Assembly (NCBI GenBank): GCA_026418215.1
Contig: JAOABT010000020.1
Span: forward strand, 1 to 12,749
DNA: 12,749 nt
Direction of reading: 5' to 3'
Origin: Clostridia bacterium
GTDB taxonomy: Bacteria; Bacillota; Clostridia; DSM-8532
Below the pieces are notes generated by a model. That model was given only the letters and a program-made list of their open reading frames with translations, was not told the DNA's origin and made no database searches. Position numbers and translations under genes: made by a program. Shown one piece after another: positions 6,388-12,749 of this stretch. How positions within the stretch are numbered: the first letter of the stretch is position 1; every line of letters starts with the position of its first letter.

Positions 6388-7290
6388 TTATTCCCCTGAT
6401 GTTGGCAATATACTGCTTGTAATACCGCTAAAGAAATCGTGGAGCGGGTCTCCGTCCATCATCTCAACCATGCAGAAGAGATAGAAAATAATCAGAGAAC
6501 CGACGATGAGGATTACCAGCGGCAAAGCTTTTAGTTTCTTGACTGAGAGCTTGAGGCTCAGAGTATAAATCAACATTCCGACAGCCACGGTAAAAAGAAC
6601 AATCCTTTGGGCATCCTCAGTAAACTTCGGATAGTCATACCCGGCGTCAATAAAGAAGTAGTAAGCCCAGATGCCCACACCTATAAACAGGATAAACCAC
6701 AAAGCAAAAAAAAACCACGGGAATTTCTTCTTTGCAGCCGCTTGAGGAGCAGTTTGTGCGACCGGTATCCCGTTTGGTCCGCAATAGGGCTGCTGCGTAG
6801 GCTGTACGGGCGCCTGTGCCATAGATGAAGTATGCTGCGTAGCAGATACAGGGGCCATTGGTGCTGTATGATAAGGCTGAACGGTGGCTTGTGGAGCTAG
6901 TACCGGCTTCTGTGCAGTCTGAGCAGCAGTTTGCGAGACGGGATCCTGCTGAGTCGATGGATTGTGTGATTCCGACGGCATATTTATATGAACTGAAGGG
7001 GCCGCCTCAGAAGCAGGCTTCTGTTCCTGAGTTGATGCTTGAACAGGCCTATCATCCTGTTTTACAGTTCCTACAGGATTCACAAGACTCACAACTGCTT
7101 TATCGATATGGGATTCATGACTTTCCATTGTGTTTTCAGTTTTAAGCTCAGAACCTGTTTCCTTGGTTTCAGCTTGCTGAATAGCTTCTTCCTTTGAAAC
7201 AACTTTTTGCTTATGACCGCAGGAATGGCAGAATACTGCCGATAATGAAAGGACAGTACCGCAGGATGGGCAATATTTAACCTCGCTCAT
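6388..7290 (-). CDS. Zinc-ribbon membrane protein with Gln/Pro/Thr-rich linker
   Basis: This 300-residue protein has three clear parts. An N-terminal zinc ribbon has C7-x2-C10 and C21-x2-C24 (CPSCG/CHSCG). A long low-complexity region (about 30-185), rich in Gln, Ala, Pro, Thr and Ser with few hydrophobics, is probably disordered. Three membrane segments (about 190-213, 228-246, 255-274) are preceded by a KKK-FPW boundary. The lysines and zinc ribbon suggest the N-terminus faces the cytoplasm and the short C-terminus faces outward. Proteins of this layout are common in Clostridia and mostly uncharacterised; no function is claimed. ATG 7290 lies 7 bases after GGAGGG. It is the first gene of a unit with the DUF2284 protein, from an extended -10 promoter. 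The biased composition of the linker should not be used to infer homology. Confidence 0.8.
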   Translation of the reverse strand: MSEVKYCPSCGTVLSLSAVFCHSCGHKQKVVSKEEAIQQAETKETGSELKTENTMESHESHIDKAVVSLVNPVGTVKQDDRPVQASTQEQKPASEAAPSVHINMPSESHNPSTQQDPVSQTAAQTAQKPVLAPQATVQPYHTAPMAPVSATQHTSSMAQAPVQPTQQPYCGPNGIPVAQTAPQAAAKKKFPWFFFALWFILFIGVGIWAYYFFIDAGYDYPKFTEDAQRIVLFTVAVGMLIYTLSLKLSVKKLKALPLVILIVGSLIIFYLFCMVEMMDGDPLHDFFSGITSSILPTSGE

Positions 7291-7326
7291 GGGGAATCCC
7301 TCCGAACAAAAATATTCTTTACGTGC

Positions 7327-7356
7327 ATTCTATCACCTTGTAAGCTAAGCTTTCAA
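7327..7356 (-). promoter_or_regulatory. Promoter of the zinc-ribbon/DUF2284 unit
   Basis: On the minus strand the -35 box TTGAAA (7356-7351) and the -10 box TAGAAT (7332-7327) are 18 bases apart. A TG one base before the -10 makes it an extended -10 promoter. The start site would be near 7320, giving a leader of about 30 bases. Confidence 0.65.
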
Positions 7357-7661
7357 CCATTATTTCCCTGTGGGTTTCTGCTCCCCGCAACAAGCGCACT
7401 TTCTGAGTCCTTAACATAAATTAAGAATACTATTAATTTGTTTATTTTAGATAAGGGCACAACTGTGATAAATATTAAACTCTTTCTCTTTGCGTCAAGT
7501 CTACATATTGTCTTGTTTTATTGATTGCATTGCCAGACTCTGCATTTCTACTATTAACACGGTGCTTTTATTTCACAAATTTTCTTAGTGCCTTTCACAG
7601 TGCAAAAGACACTGAATAATCATGGGATTGGTAGGATGATGATCGCATTCAGTTCAGTAAG
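7357..7661. other. AT-rich non-coding region between divergent units
   Basis: No gene with a ribosome binding site is seen on either strand. The only local structure noted is a short hairpin, CAGTG/CACTG (7598-7602 with 7610-7614). I looked for the purine-riboswitch core, relevant because a nucleoside importer follows, and did not recognise it. The neighbouring promoters and the repeats from 7662 are listed separately. Confidence 0.5.
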
Positions 7662-7708
7662 ACTAAGCTTTAGTTGTTTTCTACTAAATACACTTTATTT
7701 AGATAAAG
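7662..7708. repeat. Cluster of short inverted repeats upstream of the importer
   Basis: There are three AT-rich inverted repeats within 47 bases. ACTAA/TTAGT lies at 7662-7674 (3-base centre). CTAAAT/ATTTAG lies at 7684-7702 (7-base centre). CTTTAT/ATAAAG lies at 7693-7708 (4-base centre). The last two overlap, so only one hairpin can form at a time. They end about 40 bases before the predicted -35 box and may be regulator sites. Confidence 0.4.
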
Positions 7709-7749
7709 ACTTTTTGTAACATTTCCTTAATAAAAGCTTGGTTATCATA

Positions 7750-7777
7750 TTGCAATGGCATTGACATTTGTTATAGA
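7750..7777 (+). promoter_or_regulatory. Promoter of the BMP lipoprotein gene
   Basis: The best fit is TTGCAA (7750-7755), 16 bases, TATAGA (7772-7777), with a TG one base upstream of the -10 (extended -10). The exact consensus TTGACA at 7761-7766 has no good -10 at the right distance. A CAATG-G-CATTG inverted repeat (7753-7763) sits across the -35 and spacer and could be an operator. The start site would be near 7784, with a leader of about 48 bases. Confidence 0.5.
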
Positions 7778-7831
7778 ATCTAATTGCAGGCAAAAAGCTT
7801 GCTCTACATGATTCAAGGAGGTTTATTTAAC

Positions 7832-8911
7832 ATGAAAAGAATCGTTGCTCTCCTTCTCAGCGTCATGATGGTTGCCACTCTTGCTGCAGGCTGTGGCGCC
7901 GGCGCTGCTGGTTTCAAAGTCGGTATGGTTACAGACTCAGGCACCATCGACGACAAATCCTTTAACCAGGGCACATGGGAAGGCATCCTGAAAGCAAAGA
8001 AAGACTTCAACCTTGATACCAATTATTTAAAGCCCGGTGGACAAACCCATGCGGACTATACCAAGGAAATTCAGAACCTTTATGATGCCGGTTACAAGTT
8101 CATTGTAACTCCCGGTTTCAAGTTCTCCACCGCTATCTATGAATCTCAGGAAAAGTACAAGGACGCCAAGTTCGTGCTTATCGATGCTCTGCCCAACAAC
8201 GGCAAGGCAGACGCTGAATACAAGGAAGGCGTTACCTCCAATTCCGTTTCCATTTTCTTCGCTGAACACCAGTCCGGCTTCCTCGCAGGTGTTGCTACCG
8301 CTCTCCAGCTTAAGGAAGGCGACGTAGGCTTCATCGGCGGTATGGAAATTCCTCCTGTTCAGAAGTTCAACTGGGGCTTCCAGCAGGGCGTTAAGTACGC
8401 TAATGACAACTTCAAGACCAATGTTACCATCAAGGCTGAAAACGTTGTATACGAAGGCTCCTTCGACAGAGTTGACGCTGGTCAGCAGCTTGCTGCTCAG
8501 ATGTTCGACAGAGGCGTTAAGGCTATCTTCTGTGCAGCCGGCGGCGTAGGCGTTGGTGCTATCAACGAAGCCAAGCAGCGCGGTGAAGCTGGTCAGAAGG
8601 TTTGGATCGTCGGCGTTGACGTTGACCAGTATGCTGATGGTCTCTTGAAGGATGGAAAGACCTCCATCATTCTTACTTCTGCAATGAAGAAGATAGATAC
8701 AGCCGCTTATGACATGATCAAGGCTCAGAAGGATGGCAAGTTCCCCGGCGGCAAGGTTCTTACCTTTGACGTTAAGAACAATGGTGTAGGTATCCCCGCT
8801 AATAACCCCAACCTGTCTGCTGAAACCATCAAGACTGTTAACGACGTATTCACCAAGCTCCAGAAGGACGAAATTACCGTTGCTGATAAGGCTGACGGCT
8901 TAATCAAGTAA
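7832..8911 (+). CDS. BMP/PnrA-family nucleoside-binding lipoprotein of an ABC importer
   Basis: This 359-residue substrate-binding protein is predicted to be lipid-anchored on the outside of the membrane. The signal peptide ends in the lipobox A-A-G-C, with lipidated C21. BMP-family hallmarks are VTDSGTIDDKSFNQ (33-46), FIGGMEIPPVQKFNWGF (167-183), GVDVDQYADG (261-270) and TSAMKKID (282-289). The family includes Treponema PnrA and B. subtilis NupN and mainly binds purine nucleosides. ATG 7832 is chosen because AAGGAGG (7815-7821) lies 10 bases upstream and the signal peptide starts there; the in-frame TTG at 7784 has no such support. Codon use is strongly biased: all 31 lysines after residue 57 use AAG, which suggests high expression. 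The gene heads the importer operon and is followed by its own terminator. Confidence 0.94.
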   Translation: MKRIVALLLSVMMVATLAAGCGAGAAGFKVGMVTDSGTIDDKSFNQGTWEGILKAKKDFNLDTNYLKPGGQTHADYTKEIQNLYDAGYKFIVTPGFKFSTAIYESQEKYKDAKFVLIDALPNNGKADAEYKEGVTSNSVSIFFAEHQSGFLAGVATALQLKEGDVGFIGGMEIPPVQKFNWGFQQGVKYANDNFKTNVTIKAENVVYEGSFDRVDAGQQLAAQMFDRGVKAIFCAAGGVGVGAINEAKQRGEAGQKVWIVGVDVDQYADGLLKDGKTSIILTSAMKKIDTAAYDMIKAQKDGKFPGGKVLTFDVKNNGVGIPANNPNLSAETIKTVNDVFTKLQKDEITVADKADGLIK

Positions 8912-8927
8912 TTCTAATAACATCCAT

Positions 8928-8960
8928 AAGAGCGGCCTAAAAACCGCTCTTTTTATTATT
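8928..8960 (+). terminator. Terminator after the BMP gene (likely partial)
   Basis: AAGAGCGG (8928-8935) pairs with CCGCTCTT (8944-8951), followed by a T-rich run to 8960. It lies inside the importer operon. Such terminators commonly let the binding protein be made in excess, with read-through or a second promoter supplying the membrane genes. Confidence 0.88.
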
Positions 8961-8991
8961 TTAAGGCCTTATTCCCCTTTACTCCTCTTTT

Positions 8992-9000
8992 TGATATAAT
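8992..9000 (+). promoter_or_regulatory. Extended -10 promoter before the ATPase gene
   Basis: TGATATAAT is a perfect extended -10 (TG, one base, TATAAT) after the terminator and about 58 bases before the ATPase start. The -35 region is poor (TTCCCC at 17 bases), as is tolerated for extended -10 promoters. Confidence 0.55.
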
Positions 9001-9057
9001 TGAGAAGTCTTTGGATTATGCTGAAATTGCTACTTTATAAAGCAAGGGGGCAAATTG

Positions 9058-10584
9058 ATGGAATTTGTAGTCGAGATGCATAATATTCGCAAGGAATTCC
9101 CGGGTATTGTCGCCAACGATGATATCACGCTTACGCTAAAGCAGGGTGAGGTACACGCTCTACTTGGTGAAAACGGCGCAGGGAAATCCACTTTGATGAG
9201 CATTCTTTTCGGGCTATACCAACCCGATGGCGGCGTCATCAAGGTACGCGGCAAAGAGGTTAAGATAGGCAATCCGAATGTAGCCAATGATCTGGGAATC
9301 GGTATGGTTCACCAGCATTTTAAGCTGGTGCATAACTTTACGGTTACAGAAAACATTATTCTGGGCCTGGAGCCCAAGAACCTGGGCATGTTTGTCGATA
9401 TTCGCAAGGCAGCCCTTCGTATCAAGGAATTATCCCAGCAGTATGGTTTAAATGTTGATCCTTATGCCAAGATCGAAGACGTCTCCGTCGGCATGCAGCA
9501 GCGCGTAGAAATTCTTAAAATGCTCTATAGAAATGCCGATGTTCTTATATTTGACGAACCGACAGCCGTTTTGACTCCGCAGGAAATCCATGACCTGATG
9601 GGTATTATGAAAAACCTCATCAAGCAGGGTAAGTCTATCATTCTCATTACCCATAAGCTTAAGGAAATAAAGGCTGTTGCAGATCGGTGCACGGTTATTC
9701 GCCGCGGCAAGTATATCGGTACGGTCAACGTGAAGGAAACCGATGAGGCCGAAATGGCCCGCATGATGGTAGGACGCGAAATTTCATTTACAGTTGATAA
9801 AAAGGAACAGGAAAAGGGCGAGGCCATTCTTTCAGTCAAGAACCTGTCGGTTATGAGCAACCGTAAGGTTTTAGGACTTAAGAACTTCTCTATTGACGTG
9901 CATCGCGGTGAAATTCTTGGTATTGCAGGTGTTGAAGGCAATGGTCAGACCGAGCTTGTTGAGGCTATCACAGGGCTTCGTCACACCGAATCCGGAAGGA
10001 TCCTACTAAAAGGAAGCGATATTACCAAGACAACCATAAGAAACCGTATCCGTTCCGGCTTGGCTCATATTCCGGAGGATCGTCAGAAACGCGGTCTGGT
10101 TTTAGACTATACGGTTGAAGATAATATGGTCCTGGAAATTTACGATACTCTCCCCTATTCTAAAAACGGCCTGCTTCAAAGACAGGCTATACGTGAGCAC
10201 GCCGAAAAGGTTATTCAGGACTTTGACGTCCGTTCAGGTCAGGGAGCCGAGGCCATTGCACGTTCCCTTTCAGGTGGCAATCAGCAGAAGGCTATTGTAG
10301 GCCGTGAAGTTGAGTTGAACCCCGATCTGCTTATTGCCGTCCAGCCAACCCGCGGCTTGGACGTAGGCTCCATTGAATATATTCACAAACGCCTTGTAGA
10401 ACAGCGTGATAACGGAAAAGCCGTTCTTTTGGTATCACTGGAGCTGGACGAAATTCTCAACCTTTCAGATAGGATCGCTGTGGTCAACAGCGGTGAGCTA
10501 GTCGGAATTGTTAATGCCTCGGAAACCAATGAAAACGAGATTGGTCTTATGATGGCCGGGGTAAGAAAGGGGGAAAAGGCTTGA
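9058..10584 (+). CDS. ABC importer ATPase with two fused nucleotide-binding domains
   Basis: This 508-residue cytoplasmic ATPase powers the importer, and both ABC domains sit in one chain. Domain 1 has Walker A GENGAGKST (37-45), Q-loop Q86, a weak signature SVGMQQ (143-148), Walker B LIFDEP (163-168, E167) and switch H199. Domain 2 has a non-canonical Walker A, GVEGNGQTEL (291-300), a good signature LSGGNQQ (404-410) and a Walker B lacking the acidic pair (AVQPTRGLD). That asymmetry is usual for the YufO/NupO and sugar MglA/RbsA class. It leaves one composite site, Walker A/B of domain 1 with LSGGN of domain 2, as the likely hydrolytic one. ATG 9058 lies 7 bases after AAGGGGG; TTG 9055 is less well placed. 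Its end overlaps the next gene by 4 bases. Confidence 0.95.
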   Translation: MEFVVEMHNIRKEFPGIVANDDITLTLKQGEVHALLGENGAGKSTLMSILFGLYQPDGGVIKVRGKEVKIGNPNVANDLGIGMVHQHFKLVHNFTVTENIILGLEPKNLGMFVDIRKAALRIKELSQQYGLNVDPYAKIEDVSVGMQQRVEILKMLYRNADVLIFDEPTAVLTPQEIHDLMGIMKNLIKQGKSIILITHKLKEIKAVADRCTVIRRGKYIGTVNVKETDEAEMARMMVGREISFTVDKKEQEKGEAILSVKNLSVMSNRKVLGLKNFSIDVHRGEILGIAGVEGNGQTELVEAITGLRHTESGRILLKGSDITKTTIRNRIRSGLAHIPEDRQKRGLVLDYTVEDNMVLEIYDTLPYSKNGLLQRQAIREHAEKVIQDFDVRSGQGAEAIARSLSGGNQQKAIVGREVELNPDLLIAVQPTRGLDVGSIEYIHKRLVEQRDNGKAVLLVSLELDEILNLSDRIAVVNSGELVGIVNASETNENEIGLMMAGVRKGEKA

Positions 10585-11708
10585 GTAACTTAAAGCAGAA
10601 CGATAGCAACAAAATGGACGAATTGTCTAAAACCGCTTCTAAAGCAGGATTTAAGCTGAAGATTAGCCGAACAACAACGGTTTCACTTCTGGCAACCCTG
10701 CTGGGACTTATTGCAGGAGCGATTTACATGCTTTCAACAGGTAATGATCCGCTAAAAGGCTATTTCTACCTTTTCAGCGGCGGCTTAAAGAGTGTTGAAC
10801 GTATCGGTAACACGCTTGCTACAGCAACTCCACTAATTTTCACCGGGCTTTCAGTGGCCTTTGCCTTCAGGACAGGCCTCTTCAATATCGGTACACCCGG
10901 TCAAATGCTGCTTGGAGGGCTCAGCGCCACAGTCATTGCGCTGACACTTGATCTTCCAAAAGCCATACTACTGCCGGTTATCTTAATGGGCTCCATTCTG
11001 GGTGGCGCTCTCTGGGGTGCGATTCCCGGTTTCCTCAAAGCCCGCTTTAACGTGCATGAGGTTGTGTCAGGCATCATGATGAACTGGATCGCCTATTGGG
11101 TGGTCTACTACATCATCCCCTGGTATTTCAAGGGTGAATTCCTGGAAACCGAATCCAAAATGATACCTGACCAGGCCTCCTTAAAGGTAGGCTGGCTCAG
11201 CAACATGTTTCAGGGCTCATACGTAAACCTTGGGCTTTTCGTGGCAGTTATTGCCGTTATTTTGTGTGCCTTTATCCTCGACAAAACGGTTCTGGGTTAT
11301 GAGCTTAAATCGGTCGGCTATAACCGTCACGCCGCCGAGTACGCAGGCATCAGCGTTAATAAAAACATCATGCTATCCATGATGATTTCAGGTGCTCTTT
11401 CAGGTCTTGCCGGAGCCTCGTTCTACGTGGGTTATGCTTCAAGCATGCAAATCGGTGTTATGCCATCTCAAGGCCTTGACGGTATCGCGGTTTCACTTCT
11501 CGGCAACAACTCGCCCTTTGGCGTACTGGCCTCAGCCATCTTCTTTGGCTTGCTTCATTCGGGTAAGGGCTTTATGAATGCCATGACGAAAATACCCCCA
11601 GAAATTGCCAATACGATTATAGCAACCATTATTTATTTTGCAGCCACCAGCGTCTTCATAGAACGTGTCTTGGATGGCCTCAAGCGCAGAAAGAGAGGTG
11701 CGAAATAA
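10581..11708 (+). CDS. ABC importer permease 1 (BPD_transp_2; NupP/YufP-like)
   Basis: This 375-residue multi-spanning membrane protein forms half of the translocation channel. A hydrophilic N-terminus (1-30) precedes the first membrane helix (about 32-52). The family motif FNIGTPGQM is at 101-109, and NVHEVVSGIMMNW at 157-169 matches the conserved 'N.HEV(V/I)...MLN' segment. The cytoplasmic loop ELKSVGYNRHAAEYAGISV (241-259) is the usual contact with the ATPase. The C-terminus is basic (KRRKRGAK). TTG 10581 is taken as the start because AAAGGGGG lies 7 bases upstream and the TTG overlaps the ATPase TGA. The first ATG (10614) has no such site. The overlap points to translational coupling. The same-family second permease follows one base after its stop. 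Confidence 0.93.
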   Translation: MSNLKQNDSNKMDELSKTASKAGFKLKISRTTTVSLLATLLGLIAGAIYMLSTGNDPLKGYFYLFSGGLKSVERIGNTLATATPLIFTGLSVAFAFRTGLFNIGTPGQMLLGGLSATVIALTLDLPKAILLPVILMGSILGGALWGAIPGFLKARFNVHEVVSGIMMNWIAYWVVYYIIPWYFKGEFLETESKMIPDQASLKVGWLSNMFQGSYVNLGLFVAVIAVILCAFILDKTVLGYELKSVGYNRHAAEYAGISVNKNIMLSMMISGALSGLAGASFYVGYASSMQIGVMPSQGLDGIAVSLLGNNSPFGVLASAIFFGLLHSGKGFMNAMTKIPPEIANTIIATIIYFAATSVFIERVLDGLKRRKRGAK

Positions 11709-11709
11709 T

Positions 11710-12654
11710 ATGTGGGAAATACTGACTTCAATCTCCCCCTACGCCATAGCCTTTACCATTCCACTTCTCATTGCCGCCCTTGGTGGCCTCTATTCTGAAC
11801 GAAGTGGTGTTGTTAATATCGGTCTTGAAGGTATGATGATCGTCGGTTCCTTTACGAGCGCCTTGATCATCAACCTCCTACAAGGCTCCTTGCATGATAC
11901 GGCCATCTGGATCGGCCTTATTGCAGCAGCTGTAGCAGGGGCATTATTCTCACTTTTGCATGCCTTTGCCTCTATCAATTTGAACGCCAACCAGGTTATC
12001 AGCGGTACGGCAATTAATATGATCGCGGGCTCTTTAACTGTGTTTTTGGCAAGAAACATTACCGGTAGCGGAAACATCCGTATTAACTCTCTTTCCCGCT
12101 TTAATGTTCCGGTGCTGAAGGATATTCCGATCATTGGCAAGCTTTTCTTTACGCAAAACTACATGACCACCTGGCTTGTCTTATTGATCTTGGTCATCAG
12201 CTGGGCTGTCATCTACAAGACCTCTTTCGGCTTAAGGCTTAGAGCCTGCGGCGAGCATCCTCACGCAGCCGATTCCGCCGGGGTCAATGTCTACAAGGTC
12301 CGCTATTTTGCCGTCATGATTTCCGGCGCCTGCGCCGGTCTTGGCGGTGCCATCATACTTGTCACCATTTCAGGTGAGTTCAACGGTTCTGTTGCTGGTA
12401 TGGGCTTCCTGGCGCTTGCTGCTTTGATTTTCGGTCAATGGAAGCCGTTAGGGATTTTGGGTGCGACTCTGTTCTTCGGCTTTGCCAGCACCATTGCCAA
12501 CGTTTCCCAGGTTATTCCTGTATTGGCTCAAATCCCGCCGATTTACTTGAAGATATTCCCCTACGTTATTACCTTGCTGGCTCTCGTGTTATTCTCAAAG
12601 AGCTCTCAAGCGCCACGTGCTTCGGGTGAACCCTTTGATCATGGTAAGCGATGA
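11710..12654 (+). CDS. ABC importer permease 2 (BPD_transp_2; NupQ/YufQ-like)
   Basis: This 314-residue membrane protein completes the channel heterodimer with permease 1. The motif YSERSGVVNIGLEGMM (28-43) is the counterpart of FNIG in its partner. NANQVISGTAINM (92-104) and the cytoplasmic loop ACGEHPHAADSAGVNVYKV (179-197) align by position with permease 1. The conserved 'SGACAGLGGA' helix is at 205-214. The protein is shorter than permease 1 and lacks its hydrophilic N-terminal tail. ATG 11710 is preferred: it follows the previous stop by one base, and AGAGAGGTG lies about 9 bases upstream. An in-frame TTG at 11665 would add 15 residues overlapping permease 1. No further gene is seen in the remaining 95 bases. 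Confidence 0.94.
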   Translation: MWEILTSISPYAIAFTIPLLIAALGGLYSERSGVVNIGLEGMMIVGSFTSALIINLLQGSLHDTAIWIGLIAAAVAGALFSLLHAFASINLNANQVISGTAINMIAGSLTVFLARNITGSGNIRINSLSRFNVPVLKDIPIIGKLFFTQNYMTTWLVLLILVISWAVIYKTSFGLRLRACGEHPHAADSAGVNVYKVRYFAVMISGACAGLGGAIILVTISGEFNGSVAGMGFLALAALIFGQWKPLGILGATLFFGFASTIANVSQVIPVLAQIPPIYLKIFPYVITLLALVLFSKSSQAPRASGEPFDHGKR

Positions 12655-12711
12655 GTAGCAATTTGTTATATGTCATATACTATTGAATGTTTCTTCAACT
12701 TGATCTGAGCT

Positions 12712-12720
12712 TGATAAAAT
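12712..12720 (+). promoter_or_regulatory. Possible promoter reading out of the window
   Basis: TGATAAAAT resembles an extended -10 element (TG, one base, TAAAAT) pointing right. The -35 region is weak (near TCTTCA). It may serve a gene beyond the right edge. Confidence 0.3.
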
Positions 12721-12729
12721 GTTTGAAAC

Positions 12730-12745
12730 GTGGATATACATCCAC
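12730..12745 (+). other. Hairpin at the window edge
   Basis: GTGGAT (12730-12735) pairs with ATCCAC (12740-12745) around ATAC. The sequence ends four bases later, so it cannot be told whether a T-run follows to make an operon terminator, or whether it is the leader of the next gene. Confidence 0.35.
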
Positions 12746-12749
12746 CAAA

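Noticed and set aside
7357..7749. A purine or other nucleoside riboswitch before the importer
   Set aside because: I could not find the conserved three-way junction core or paired loop sequences. A covariance-model scan with Infernal against Rfam would be decisive.
7784..7831. A 16-codon N-terminal extension of the BMP protein from TTG
   Set aside because: The signal peptide and AAGGAGG site place the start at ATG 7832, and the TTG falls at the predicted transcript start.
9058..10584. Missing Walker B acids and an altered Walker A in the second ATPase domain as a sign of a broken gene
   Set aside because: This asymmetry is usual for fused importer ATPases of the NupO/MglA class, and the frame is intact.
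1..12749. CRISPR array, prophage, defence island, toxin-antitoxin pair or secondary-metabolite cluster
   Set aside because: There are no regularly spaced repeats, integrase, transposase, nuclease, toxin or assembly-line genes. Every sizeable gene fits carbohydrate use, nucleoside import or small conserved families.

Overview
The window looks like chromosomal DNA from a low-to-mid GC Gram-positive anaerobe of the Clostridia (Firmicutes) type. Supporting signs are strong AGGAGG-type ribosome binding sites, sigma-A style promoters with extended -10 elements, TTG starts, a lipobox on the solute-binding protein and intrinsic terminators throughout. It starts with 17 bases of Nextera/Tn5 mosaic-end adapter, so the left edge is a sequencing or assembly artefact. 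Genus and species cannot be fixed from this stretch.

Left part (18-635): the last 43 codons of a probable MscS-type mechanosensitive channel read right and face a leftward tRNA-Leu(CAG), which has its own promoter and terminator. A degenerate group II intron 3' end (domains V and VI, minus strand) follows, then a strong terminator. Middle part, all leftward (636-7290): a secreted family GH31 glycoside hydrolase; a two-gene unit of cytoplasmic type I pullulanase and a closely spaced GNAT acetyltransferase, whose promoter contains a 16-bp palindrome; and a two-gene unit of a zinc-ribbon, low-complexity membrane protein followed by a cysteine-rich DUF2284 protein. About 500 bases of non-coding DNA (7291-7783) hold divergent promoters and clustered inverted repeats.

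Right part, rightward (7784-12749): a complete nucleoside-type ABC importer. It comprises a BMP/PnrA-family lipoprotein, a fused double ATPase and two BPD_transp_2 permeases, in the order of the Bacillus subtilis nupNOPQ guanosine importer. A terminator directly after the lipoprotein gene and an extended -10 promoter before the ATPase should yield much more binding protein than membrane complex.

Functionally, the secreted GH31 enzyme and internal pullulanase suggest alpha-glucan or related oligosaccharide use, with pullulanase removing alpha-1,6 branches inside the cell. The importer brings in purine nucleosides or a related ligand. The tRNA, channel and zinc-ribbon/DUF2284 units look independent. 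I found no clear new system such as a defence island, CRISPR array, secondary-metabolite cluster or phage. The least understood parts are the zinc-ribbon/DUF2284 pair, the palindrome in the pullulanase promoter and the inverted repeats upstream of the importer.
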